Of a stretch of 64,000 nucleotides of DNA, positions 46,390 to 58,377 are shown piece after piece. This DNA is from Knoxdaviesia capensis (Eukaryota; Ascomycota; Sordariomycetes; Microascales; Gondwanamycetaceae). The notes below the pieces were generated by a model. That model worked only from the letters and a program-made list of their open reading frames with translations. It made no database searches and was not told the DNA's origin. The translations under genes were made by a program, and so were the position numbers. Position 1 is the first letter of the stretch. Each line of letters starts with the position of its first letter. Where the stretch lies: the NCBI GenBank assembly GCA_001510575.1, contig LNGK01000012.1, positions 394,389-458,388 on the forward strand, given 5' to 3'.

Positions 46390-47984
46390 GATGAGTTCAT
46401 CTTGACAATGCGAGTTGAGTGGGTGCGTCCCGAGCACCAGACAGACGCCCCCGAATGTGCTTTTCTCCGAGGATTAGAGGGGACCAGAAGAGATTGATGT
46501 GAGAGAGAGAAACGTCATGATGAGCGAGGAGTGTGATTTCCCACGTATCACACTGGAACGTTCTAGCGATCTCCTGCTCTTCTCCTCGTCCTCCTCGTTC
46601 TCTCTTGTTCGCTCTGTGTGTTCAAATGGAGGGAAAGGACACTGTTCTGGTGTGCCTTTCTTCTCAAGACGGTCTCTGTTTAGGCCCCCAATGTTTCACT
46701 CCGTGTCACTGTGTCCTTATTACTGCCCTGGGTGGTCTTTGGAAGGAAGGGGGGTGACGGGTACACGAGAGAGGCGGAGGGAGGTTCGACTTCACAGTTA
46801 AGGAAGCGAGGACGAACGGGAGTGTGGACGTGTACACTGGCTGTGAGTATCTATCTACAAGCACACAGTCTGAGGTAATCTACACCTGGCCGGTGCTCAT
46901 TTTACCGTCTTCGACCACTCCCACTCACCCATCGTTTCCGGTGGTCCTCTCTATCCCAGGTGTGGGAGGTGCAGACACACATTCTTTTCTGTCGATGTCT
47001 CGTCTCCGCTGGGACGACCGGTCCCCTTTGGGATGGGTGGGCAGGAAGGCAGGAGTTTCTCTCCGTCTGACCTGGGAAACATCCTAGGATGAACGAACGG
47101 GTGGCGATACCGACCAACAATGTACTGTGATACACGACGACTGCTGAAACGTCTGGTTTGCGTTCTGGTAGCCGAGGTTTTCTTTTGGGGGGGGTGTGGT
47201 ATTTCCGTCACACAAGAACCGCCCGGCGTGATGACAAGAAAGCAAAAGCAAGAATGTTGGAAAGTGGCCCTTGAGAAATGAGAGGACGCAGAAAGTTGAG
47301 GCGGGTTCATAGAACCATTGGTGTGTCCCAGCGCGTAGGTTTAGCGATTTTCTCTATGTTCATATGGTCTCCCGGAAAACAAACAAACTTCCCTCCTCGT
47401 GGCTGGATAGATGTTCGCGGGGCTTGATCCTGTTTTTCTGCCAAATCTGTCTCCGCTGGTACAGACGGTAGATTGGAAAGAATACTCTCGAAGGCGGGCT
47501 GGATAAATGAAAAGCTGGAGATGTGCGTGGGAGGAAGTGCAGATGTAGCATCCGGCTGGCGATCGGTCTGAGGAAGGAAATTTATTTACCAATATCGGCG
47601 TTAAGAAACATACTGTGGTACGCAGGACGAATAAGAAGACAAAAGAACAGATAGGACTCTGTTCCAGCGAAAAACACGGGAGGGATATTGAGGGACAGAA
47701 ATATCACGGTGTATGTACAACCCTCGGGATCTCCCAAGACTCTCTGTATGTTCCTTTGGGTCTTCATTTTTCCCGCGCTTCCTTTCCCAATCTGGCGGGA
47801 TAAACGAGCCAGAAAGTGGAAAGTGAGTGGGATAGCCACACCCACTATGATTGACATCGGCGGTATCTTCCCCAACGAGAGAAAGACACCGGGGCCAGAG
47901 AGTGTCTCTGTCTATTCTATCTGCTGCAGAGGGCGTGCCCGCCCGGATATACAGTAACTGCCGGTAATCTATCGGGACTATGTA

Positions 47985-48007
47985 ATATATATATATATAT
48001 ATATATA
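47985..48007. repeat. (AT)n microsatellite
   Basis: About eleven AT units in the desert. Confidence 0.95.
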
Positions 48008-49392
48008 GGTAGCGCAGCGTGGCTTCCAAGCTCGCGTGGTTGGCATTTTTCTGTTCTTCTGGCTTGCTGGGTTTATTACCTGGATTGGTATATGTGAGTG
48101 TGTGCTGCGTCGTATATATTACATGTCTTTGGAACGTGGAATCGAAGAGGTCACCACAGTGACCTGACTGTGGGAACCCGGCGAGGAGGCACACACACAC
48201 ACACACATTCTCCCTTTCCCTCCTGCTCTTCCTCTGTCCACCCTCCCAGCAATGTCCAGGCCGCCAACAAAGTGTGTTTGATACTTGGCTGCCTCACAAT
48301 TGGAACCTGTAGAGCCCTCACGCTGCGCACCTCATTTTTCTTCCCCGGAACGCGTGGAAAACTGCCACTCATCTCAGTTCTCTCTATCTCCCCCCCCCCA
48401 ATATAGACTCTCTCCAACCAGTCCCGGTGAATCTTCTCGCCTCTGCCACGCGTAAGGGACGGGTGAGACACTCATCCGGGCGCCAGAGAGCGAGCCTCGG
48501 GCGGCAGGGAGAGAGAAGAAGACAAGCCCCAGGATATTGCCAGAACAGGGGATTCTCTCTTCTTCTTTGCCTTCCAGCTCCGGCGGTGGCGCTTCTGGCA
48601 GGCAAAGAAAGAAAGAAAACATGTCGAGGGCGTGCGTGCGGGTGAGACACGAGTACCCCGGGCGGCAAACAGTAAGAAGATACTGGGCAGCGTGGGAGTC
48701 AGGAATGCCGGGTCTCGGGGTGAGAGACATTTGGATGTGCCAGGCACTGATTCGTGTATGTGGTGTGTGGCGTTTGCATATGGATGCACGGGTTTCTCTC
48801 GTCGTCGGCGTCGGTGAAATCCTCCCCGTGACGATTACGCACTATCTCCAGGTGACAAAGGCGCGTCGACGGGGAGAACATAGCAGTGCCGGCTCTTTTC
48901 GTTTCCTGGGACAGTCTCCCAGTGGCCTAATGTCACTCTCTTTTCTCTCCTCTGTTCCGGATGTCTCGGTGTCTCAGTCTGCGTCTCCCTCTCGTTATCT
49001 CTCCCCTCAGTATATCCCAGTGGAACGCGGAACGAATCCCATTTCGCCTCTCTTCTGCGGATGTCCTGTGGGCAGAACCTCTGATCCCAAATTACAGTGC
49101 CCTTCGGTAGACTTCTCCCCTCGAAGTGCCTCTGGAATTTGCGGCAACTGCTGGTGCGGGTACCGACAGGTTGGGTAGGGCAGTGATGTCCGCAGTAGGA
49201 AGAAAAGGCACATAATGTCCCGGAGAGGACACTTTGCCGTAATTGCATATGCCACGCCCAAGTCGACTATAAACTCCCATGACTGTGCTCTAATATTACA
49301 GTGCATTCTCCTTCGCATGTTTGTGTAGATAGACATGCACACTCTCACTACTATCGCAGAGTTGAGGTGTGCCGGTCGGATATGCGTGGGCT

Positions 49393-49407
49393 CTAGGGTT
49401 AGGGTTT
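49393..49407. repeat. Telomere-like box
   Basis: CTAGGGTTAGGGTTT, the exact reverse complement of the 15-mer at 12520-12534. Confidence 0.85.
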
Positions 49408-52400
49408 GTCTCTCTCCCAATATTCTGGGTCAACCAACCTGGTGATGCTCAACCTGGATCTCGACGACAAGATGCATCGGAACGTCCAGTCTAACACAGG
49501 CCCACTGACATAAATGCCTACCAGAAATGACCAACTTGCCTTCCCCAACCTCCAACGGGGCCCATTCATAGCTCTAGACAGATAGATCTGGCCGATTACG
49601 ATCATGACATGAGGTTACAAAACTCATCCGGAAGGAAAGGAGAAAGGCAAGCGAGAGCAAGAAGAGAACCGATAGGGGGAAGAAACGATGGTTTATGCAA
49701 AGTGAGCGTGTTATACAGCCAGTTTGGAATGCTTGTAATATATCTCGAAGGTGAGAACCGAGACTCACTGCGACCGTATTTCACTCTCTCAAGTGATCTC
49801 AAGTTCCCACTGCAGCACCACTTTTCCTCTGGACTCTGGTCGCTGCCATAGGAGCCGGGGGGGAAATCTGATATCGGCCTTTGGAAATGGAGTCTTCTCG
49901 TAGTTCTATGACTCTCTGCATGAGGGAGCGAACATCTGCACCATCGGCATCCGGACTCCGACACGGAACACCTCCAGCCAAGCCAAGCCGTGTTCACTAC
50001 CAACTGACTTACTGTATCACGCCAGATCCAAACGCGACGAACGGGGGGCGGGAAGCGCGTTTCCGACGAGGGGGTTTGTCGATTTCCAAGTTCCAGGTTG
50101 TTCAAGGTTGTGAAGATTATGATGAATGAGACGGGCCTGTCGTCGTCTTCAGCAGTGCAGGAGATGTAAGGTAGAGTCAAGGTATTAATGGCCTTTGGTT
50201 GAGAAATATGGTGCAGGCGACATATATGCAGTCAAGATCCTAGCTATAACTATGGATGCAATATCTCGTTCCTTTATAACAGTGCGACGAGTGTGCCGTA
50301 TCATAGTGATCGGCGTCGGTCACTGTGAGGGTCGTACTGTACCGAGCGCCCGCAACCAAACAAACACGCCAGACCTTGGCGATTACCTCTTCGGCGGTTT
50401 TCCAGCAATCATGTGTATGCACCCCTATAGCGAACCAGGCCAGCGTAATACAGCATGGCGTGTTGTGCAATATCTCTTTTTATGTGGCCCTTCCACGGCT
50501 CGGAGTGAAGTGTGAGCTGAAGCTGGTGTCAAAATACTGCGAGGAAGCACGATTGGCTATAGCTTTCACGCAGGGAGAAGTGAACAGCACCAGCAGCAGA
50601 TCTCAGCTCAGCTTCCTCCAGAGCACGGTTGAGAATACTCCCACAATACCTAGACCAGATCGAGAGTGGCAGAACAAGAAGAGACATGGAACAAGGGCCA
50701 AAACATGCACCCGTGGCCCGGTTGCCTCTGCTAGTTCAGAGAGAACGCGCGCGTCCCTCTATGAGTCCTGTCACACAAAGGTGAACCATGACCCCGGTGG
50801 GTGGTTTTAGGTTGAGGGAAAGTGTCAGTTGAGGCCAGAACGGGGACGTGAGTGAGTTGCACAGCTCAGTTAGAGACAGCAACCACCAGTCTATCTTTGT
50901 CTCTGGCGGTGGTTGTCCTCCATAGAAGACGCCAAACCACCGGGCCTAGAACCAGGAATCCGAAGACACAGAGACTAGCAGACTGAGCGATCGTAGGTAG
51001 AGAGAGAGAGCGGCTCTGTCTATAATTAACAACAGCTTTGCGGCTTCTTCCTCATCGAACGGTCGGCAGATCACCCTCTCACCTGTTGTTTGCCCTGCTT
51101 TCCCACCTTCTCGGCTTGACAGCGGGACTATTGAGAGCACAGAGCATTTCTTGCCTGTATGTTCATACTCTGGTAGACCCCCCAAATATCGGCGATAAGG
51201 GGTTGGGGTAGGCAGGATTCTTTGTGGGTGTGGTGGTGTGGTGTTGCAGTTCCTGCGGGCATGTCCTGCGGGCATGACCTGTGCCCACCTCCACCACCAC
51301 CACCACCCAAAAACCTTCCTATTCGCTTTACTTCACACCCCCAAATATTCCAAGCCTCCCTCATTTTGCGTTCCTTTGTTCCCACTCACCCACCCTCCAC
51401 GGCGATGTTGCCGTTTTGTGTCAAGAAGGATTTCGAAGGAGTGTGTCTCTTTGGGGGGTGGACGGTTGTGCATGGGGAGTTTTAGACCCAACGAGAACCA
51501 GCACCCGGAGAGAGGAACGGCACAAGCCAATATAACCACAGATCGGGGCCTGGGAGGGTTCTTGACGGGCGGGCTGTCTGTTTGTCTTTTATTGTGGATA
51601 TCGCATCGCCGCCGCCCATCTCACGATATTCCTGCGAGGTCGACCAAAGCCTCGAGGTTCTGTGTTACTTGTGACATCGAGTTATGCAAGATAATACATT
51701 ATTGTGAGTGTTCCTGGAGAAGGAGAGAGAGAAGAACAGGCCCTCTCCCCCCTAATCCTAACACAGAGTAACGGCCTGGGGGGATGGGCACTTCAACACA
51801 GCGAAGGCAAAGGCGGACGGCGCAAAAACCCCGAAAAAATATGACAGGTCAAAAGCGACAAATGATCATATCTCGGCTCACAACGGAGGGACCAGCCCAT
51901 TTTCGGCCATAGTAGCCTGCATAAGAATTACATCCAGCACTGACTTTCGAGGAAGTGGCAGTGTCCTCCATTGTTGTCTGACAGGAGGCGAGATACTCCA
52001 GTAAACACCTCTACGGATACGCGTGTCAATTGGGCGAGCGCCGTTGGCGATGGTCATTATAGGCTAGGCTAGAATGTATTAGCTTCTTAGTGAAGGGTTT
52101 AGCTTCCATTCCTCCCGCCCGTGCTTCTTCTCAGGTCTGGAGTAGCCCGCTCGTCTACAGTGCAAATCAGCTTAGGTGGCATGCCATCAACAACACTGGA
52201 ATGCTGCAAGTCGGGATAACAAACACATGGACGATCACCACGTTTGTTCTCATATCCCGGAAGAAGAGAAGAGATGGGAAGCCACGTTTTACTAGAGAAT
52301 CCAGAAAAAAAAAAAGAAGAAAAAAAAGAAGAATGAACGCCCTTGTCCAAAATGTTTGATGGATGGGAAGGTGGATGCAGAAACCTCAAAATCTCTATTC

Positions 52401-52602
52401 CATCCACCTACAGCATGATACACATTTCTTCACGACGCGATCACCTGTCTTGGCTGTCTTCATGCTCGTCCTGTCCTGATACGCAAAGCACCAGGCGGAA
52501 ATTCAAACAACTTAGCCCTGAACCAGCGGCTTTGTTGCTTGAGATTGCGTGGGGACGGGACTCTTGTTGCCCCTGGACGGTGATTATTTACGCGTACGAG
52601 AA

Positions 52603-52624
52603 TACTGTAAAGTACTGTAGTACT
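52603..52624. repeat. TACTGTA direct pair with AGTACT overlap
   Basis: TACTGTA at 52603-52609 and 52613-52619, followed by GTACT. The half-site is the same as in the palindromic array at 53672. Confidence 0.7.
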
Positions 52625-53252
52625 TCTGGGAATGGCTCCAACCGTGAAGGGGTTGGTTGGTTGGAGAAAGTTGACAGCGAGAGTTCCTCCCCCCCCCCTT
52701 CCCTCTCGCCAAACCTGCATGCATGTCATGTCACTGAAGATCATCGCAAAAGAGAGAACCAAGGAACCACAACCGCCACTAACTCCCACTGCGTTTGACT
52801 CCTGACCAGGGACTCCTTTACTTCTCTCGATAGAGTCGTTTCGCTCGCGAGCCGAGAAAAATCGAAAATGTCGACAGACGGACGGATGGGAGAGTTGCCT
52901 CCTCCCCATGTTCTTTTCCGCTTGCGCATGCCCTCGCAGCAAATGATATTAAGCTTTTTTCTTCTTCTTCTTTTCATGTGGGTAAGAAGCACGACCCTCC
53001 CCATCTCTCAACAACCGAGGAAATGCCTCGTACTATACTGTACATCGAAACCGTCGCAATCGTGCCTGCATAGGAGAAGGGGTAAAGACAGCGGGTTTTT
53101 GTTGGTTGGTTGAAGGGACTCGGCCCCGTCTCCATCATTCGTCCCAAGTTTTCACATGGTCAGGTTGGCGTGGGCATATATAGCAGATATACGACGCTAT
53201 CTTGTACCTGTATGTCCTCGTACACAAACAGAAATCCCGAGATGTCCAAGTT

Positions 53253-53269
53253 GGGGGGGGGGGGGGGGG
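53253..53269. repeat. G17 homopolymer
   Basis: Seventeen consecutive G on the + strand. It could form a G-quadruplex and is prone to sequencing and replication slippage, so the length is uncertain. Confidence 0.85.
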
Positions 53270-53671
53270 AGTGGTCTGTCTGTTCTGATACCCTGAGAGT
53301 TACCCCGAATCCGCGAGGTCGACCTTCCTTCCCGGCAAAGAGCAAGTTTTGTGGCTCTCAGCACGGAGCCACGGGCGCTTGTCTCGTCGTCGCAGGTCAA
53401 CTTGGTAGCCATCTAGCGGGAATAACCAGTTGAATAAACAGTGGCATAAGGTTTGCACAAAAAGATAGTAGAGAAACCACCGGGCTAGGACAAGAATGGG
53501 AAGCGTCTCGTTGGTCTTCCCGCGTACGGGTTCAAGGTTCAGGGTTCTGTGGACGAGATACAGTAGAGAGAGATGGGGGGAAGAGCCATCCACTTTCGAG
53601 AGAGGCATTCCTTGTCTGGAGATAGAGGTGCAACTTCACAACGGAGATACGGAGCGCGGAGTGTGATGATA

Positions 53672-53719
53672 TACTGTACAGTACTGTACAGTACAGTACT
53701 GTACAGTCCAGTCCAGTAT
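53672..53719. repeat. Array of ACTGTACAGT palindromes
   Basis: The perfect 10-bp palindrome ACTGTACAGT occurs at 53673-53682, 53683-53692 and 53698-53707. One extra half-site ACAGT lies between copies two and three, and two CCAGT near-half-sites follow. The arrangement looks like a cluster of sites for a dimeric DNA-binding protein, or a self-folding repeat. It lies 4.7 kb upstream of veA with no gene between. Confidence 0.85.
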
Positions 53720-56368
53720 GTCTGGAGAGATCTCGGGCTACTGGATTCGACCGGACTTGTCGTTCCTCGTCCACCCAGCGTTGCATTTTCTATTTCTCTG
53801 TGAGTTGCGTGTTGGACCGACCACTCATTAAATCCAGTCCAACCCTTCTTCCCTGCCCCCCTCCTTTTTCTCCACGGCCGGCTCCACCAGATCCATGGAG
53901 TCCGGTGTGTGTTGTTCACAGCGAAGAAAGACACACAAAAGGAGATTATTCCAGCAACAATTCCCTGGTTCAGTGCTACGACTACTAACATGTATGAACT
54001 AGGTTTCGACCATCCTAGCCTGGTGCTCAGAGCAGAGAGAACACAAGGGTCTGCCTCTCTCTCCTCTTTTTTCTTCCCTCTCTCTGTCTTTTGATTCCTC
54101 GTCCTTGTGTGTCTCTTTTGCCCCTGGCATGGGTCATCCTGGCCTGGAGAGGGGGAACAGAAAAGACTAAACCGAAAGGGTGTTAGGGTGCATTTTCTCA
54201 TTTATCTTTCGCAGGGTCGGTCAAAATGAACATCGATTGACAAGACAGTCGAAATTGAAGAGTTGCGTCGTATCGCATCAGGGCTAGTGGTGTGCTGTGC
54301 ACTGAAGAAGAGAGTAAACCCGGGGTTTCTAGGTGCCGTTTCTGCCCAGTATCCCTTGCTTTCAGCTTACGTGAAAAAGAAGAAGAAAAAAAGGAACTTG
54401 TCTTCGGAAGGGAGAGTCAAGATATGTCATTCGGTGTTCGGTGAGCTGAAGAAATTCGGCGGTTTGGTGTGTTCTTTATTTTCTCTCTGTTCTCGCTCTG
54501 ATAGCAGCCCCCGATTTCTGATATCATTCGATCGCCCTTTCTCTTCGTCTCCTTTCTATTCTCGAAGCGATATATGTAATAATATATCTCTCAACTTTTT
54601 CTAGACCACATTTCGCAGCCCTATACAGTAGTCAGAGACTCATTCCTCAGTGGCCCCTTTGGCTGTAAGATTCCCTGCCTCTTCCCGCACCTGCTAAACC
54701 CAAGGCCCGTTGCGGGAGATTCTACCAAGTTCCGGACCAGGAAGATCCCCTCTTCAGGAGTGCCCTGTGCGATGCTAATATCTACCATGGCCTGTCTGTG
54801 AAGGGTACGGGGAGGGAGGAAGAGCCAGGCTACTACCGCAACTCTATGAGTATACCATGACCAGTTTGCCACAGACGGGAGATTGACTGTTGGACCAAAC
54901 GTTGAGGAATCGCATCAATACCTGCTCCAGCGTGTTTAAGAACAAAAGCCCCATCGGTGGAAAAAAGAAAGAGAATCGAAGAATACACGCATTGTCAATT
55001 AAATCGGAGACAGTGACTGCCTCTTTTCAGCTGGTTGAAATTATCGAGTTGTCTTCCTGTTTTCTCTTCGCCCTCAGCCACACAACGTGTGTCAACTTCC
55101 GAGCACCAGGAAAGCGAAGTGTGGTTGACACTTTTGGGGGGGTTGTTTTTCGCTTTCCAAAATTCGGCCTGTTGGTCCGTGATCTCAGGTAGCAGTGGAT
55201 GGTCGGTCAGTCGTGTCAGTCGGTTCAGAAAACACAAACCAGAAAACAGCAATAAGAAAAAACCCCCGAATGCTATGTGCAGATTGTCTCCCAAAAAGGG
55301 ACAGCCGAGATGAACTGGCCGTGCGAATGAACACTGTGTCTCGTATCTCCAGGCAGTGGCTGCAATGCGCGCGTGGCAGTAAAAAAGAAATGGGTGTGTG
55401 CGCAGTGGGGGGAGTGTGCCCCACACCCTCTTTCTCCGGTTTTGACTTTATGTTTTTTGTTTTTTAGGGGAGAGAGACACGGGACAGCGGTTTGTTTGTC
55501 TTTTACGGGCCCTCTCTGCCGCCGCTCAACCCACTAAACCCACTAAACCTTTGCACCTGCGCCCGCCACGGTGGAACTCGGTCATCCCACTGTGCCCGGC
55601 CGTCCCAACCACTGGGAAAACGAAGGTCCCAGGGAAAAACAGGCAGCACCCAACCAGCCGAAAAAAAGTGCGCGCAGCTTTTCCCAGGTCCATAGCCCAG
55701 GGACAGACAGAAAAAGTCCGCGACCTGCCCCGAGCCAATAGCGATTGTTCTGTACCCGTGCCTCTCCCATCTTTTTTCCAGGACCACGATTCTGGGAAAC
55801 CGTTTGACTGGCTGAGCGAACGAGAGGAAGAAAAGAACGCTTCAGCCACTGACGAGTCGTCAACAAACTGACATCAGCCCAAAAAAAAATGAGGGGAGAC
55901 GAAAGGTTGGAGAGGAGATTCCGGCGGCATTTTTTTCTTTTCTGGTTTATTTACGTTCTGAAAAAAAAGGTTCATCCAGGCGCTCCTGCACCCTAGAATT
56001 GGCGCTTCAATCCGCACCAGACCACAACAATACTAAAATGTGCACAGCCAGGACAGTCTTTACCAGATAGGGCATAAAGGGGGGGGTGGAGAGAAGGCCA
56101 CACGCAGCGGCCTAGCTGGTACTAGTAAATGCATTCTTCAGGTGGTGCATCATCCCAAGAAGGCTTAAACTTGCCACAATCACGAACAGCATCAACGCGA
56201 GAGTAGCGGATATTGAGGAGACTACCCCTTCTGAAAGCCGGTTGCGGAATGGCGGCTGAAGCGCGAAGCAGCTCGGCCCCGTTTAGTGCTGTTTTTGTAC
56301 CCTCTTGCCCACACACTCAGTGATCACGACGGTACTGTAGTCACTGAATAGAGTGTCCTAGGATTGGC

Positions 56369-56370
<2 letters not shown>

Positions 56371-56406
<36 letters not shown>
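56371..56406. repeat. (GA)18 microsatellite
   Basis: Eighteen perfect GA units about 2 kb upstream of veA. GA tracts can exclude nucleosomes, but no function is shown here. Confidence 0.95.
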
Positions 56407-56410
<4 letters not shown>

Positions 56411-56473
56411 AACCTCAGGTTCCAGGATGGATGGACTGGAATCTGACTGTTCAGCTCCTAGTATTCACACCGG

Positions 56474-56506
56474 TAACCCCAACCCTAACACTCACAGTAC
56501 AGTACA
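56474..56506. repeat. Telomere-like box beside ACAGTAC half-sites
   Basis: AACCCCAACCCTAAC at 56475-56489 is followed by ACAGTACAGTAC at about 56494-56505. It is the one place in the window where the telomere-like box and the ACAGT half-site lie side by side. Confidence 0.7.
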
Positions 56507-58171
56507 ACAGCCACTGTCCTGGTCTTGGGGTGCACTACTGTTCACTAAAGCTACGCCCCCTCCTCGACCCAGCAATTCATTTCTTTGTCCCTTCCCAAAT
56601 CCCAGAGCCAGGGTAAACTTCCACTTGCAGAAACAAGTCCGGCCCAGCAAGCACTCTCCCACTCTGTGTGGTTCGTTTCTTTCCCCCCCTCTCTCCTTCC
56701 CTCCTTCCTCCCCCCGGGCGCCACTTCCCGGTCCATGGTCCCACACACACCCCCTGGTCACTCTCTTCTCCACTTCTTCAACCTGGGCAGGCGAGAAGTA
56801 CTCTGGATGTGCCGTCAAAGGTACTTTCGGCCGCAAGTTGATTGTAGGATGGTACTTCTGGCTGGGCCCTGGCAGTACCTCAGCTTCATTTTCTTTCCCT
56901 TCTTCTGGCCTTGCTGGATATGTCTTTCGGCCGTGGCCCGACCCTCCCCAACCAGATACTCTGTGCTCTTTTTCCAGCTCTAAAAAAGTCAAGAGAGAAT
57001 GGAAGAGAGAATGGAAGAGAGAAAGAGACAAATAGGCCCAGTCTCGTTCCAACCTAGCGCAAAACCTTCAAGCGCAAAAGTGGTGAGGTGCTATGCATTT
57101 TTGGCTTGGCTCCTCTTTTTGGGCCCTGGCCTGGTTCTTCTCTCCTGCTAGTTCGAAATTCCATCCTGGTTCTGCTTATTCCTTCTGTTCCTCTCCTTCT
57201 CGTTTCTCCCTCTTGAATTCTTCCCTTCCTCTTTTTTTCTTTCTTCTTCTTCCTACTCCTGTCAAACCATTCTTTCCGTCCTCCTCCGTCGGATCGTATC
57301 GTGAAATTTTCCCTTTCTCTTTTCTTTTCTCCTGGAGCTGAATGTCGACAAACTTTGGGGAGATTCGTCAATATTTCCTGGAAGGCCTGTGACCTTTCCA
57401 ATTTTTTCTTTTCTCTTTTCTTTCTTCCGGAGCCGAAGTAAAAAAATCCCGAAAAGGCGCGGCTTGCATATCATCCGATTTCTGGTCGCCAACATCCGTA
57501 TACCGATCTTCACCCACCCACCCATCGATTTTTTTGTGCCCAGAATCACCGCCATCTTTCCGTCCAACTTCGACTTCGTCGCCCTTTGAATATACGTTGT
57601 ATTTGTCTTCTCTCGCCAACTAAGAGACCTTCGAATCACCCGTCGTTGCTGTGTACTATTGGCTATCATTCTCTCTGTTCTCTATTTTTGGTTCTACGCC
57701 TCGTATCTAGTGATAGCCTCCCGTTTTTCGAAAAACGTGGCTTTGCATTATACTCTCAATTTCTCCTGTTAAAATTCTCCTCTTTTGACATGCTTCAGGA
57801 ATTTCCCTAAGCATTTGCTGCTCTCTTGTCTCCGTTCCGTTCAATCGCCCTACCCACCGAACTCCGACTCCCTGACTTGCACCGCATCCCTTCCGAGTCC
57901 GTGTTCTCTCTGTCCCTTCACCAGTTGAATTCCCCCGGAAGTTCTCTGTCTTGTCTCAACTTGACAGTCGCCTGTTTTTGGAGCCCTCCCGAGTTCCCAA
58001 TTTCTGGCTGCTGCAATCAGCCAATGTTAGTTTCACCCTCATTCTAATCCCTTGGCCTCTCACCATTGGTTCCCTCCTGGCCGTTCTTCCAACCTTTCTT
58101 CTTCCCGGCTTTTCTTGCTCCATACATCCGTCTCCATCCTCACAATCGCACCGAGAGAGACCAGAGAGCAT

Positions 58172-58321
58172 ATGCCACAAAGCCCGCTGCTAGCGGCGTG
58201 TTTCCTACAACACGCAAAACTTGGCGCGCATTTTTGTCTCGCTGGTTTTTCATCTCTCTCGACACACTCGCTTTCTAATTTCGGTCCACGCGCGACAGTC
58301 ACCCCGTGGCCACCCTGCTAA
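58172..58321 (+). promoter_or_regulatory. Upstream ORF in the veA leader
   Basis: ATG at 58172 opens a 49-codon frame ending in TAA at 58319-58321, 56 nt before the veA start. Shorter upstream ATG frames occur earlier in the same region (for example near 57343, 57789 and 58024). If the mRNA begins upstream of them they would limit VeA translation. Confidence 0.45.
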
Positions 58322-58377
58322 CTCTGCCAAAACAGACTTTTGAACGCGATCATCATTTCCGCTGAACAGCTTCAAAC

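Larger units (their letters stand above)
45717..58377. other. 12.7-kb gene desert upstream of veA
   Basis: The largest gene-free stretch of the window. Open frames up to about 220 codons occur (for example 48537-49178 +, 53539-54201 -, 56364-57035 +), but they show no domain, mostly lack a good ATG and overlap microsatellites or repeats. The block holds microsatellites, a telomere-like box at 49393, palindromic ACTGTACAGT arrays, a G17 run and, from about 57.1 kb, the pyrimidine-rich promoter/leader of veA. A non-coding RNA or a gene with tiny exons cannot be excluded. Confidence 0.55.

Noticed and set aside
48537..49178. 213-codon + strand frame in the desert
   Set aside because: No ATG-supported start, no conserved pattern and mixed low-complexity composition; consistent with chance.
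53539..54201. 220-codon minus-strand frame
   Set aside because: It runs through the ACTGTACAGT array, which yields repetitive Tyr/Ser/Thr codons, and has no domain.
56122..56316. 64-codon minus-strand frame that looks compositionally protein-like
   Set aside because: It starts at GTG, has no recognised family and no convincing upstream exon; it could be a gene fragment, but support is insufficient.
56364..57035. 223-codon + strand frame upstream of veA
   Set aside because: Its beginning is the (GA)18 microsatellite and the rest is leader-like Ser/Pro sequence; there is no recognisable protein.
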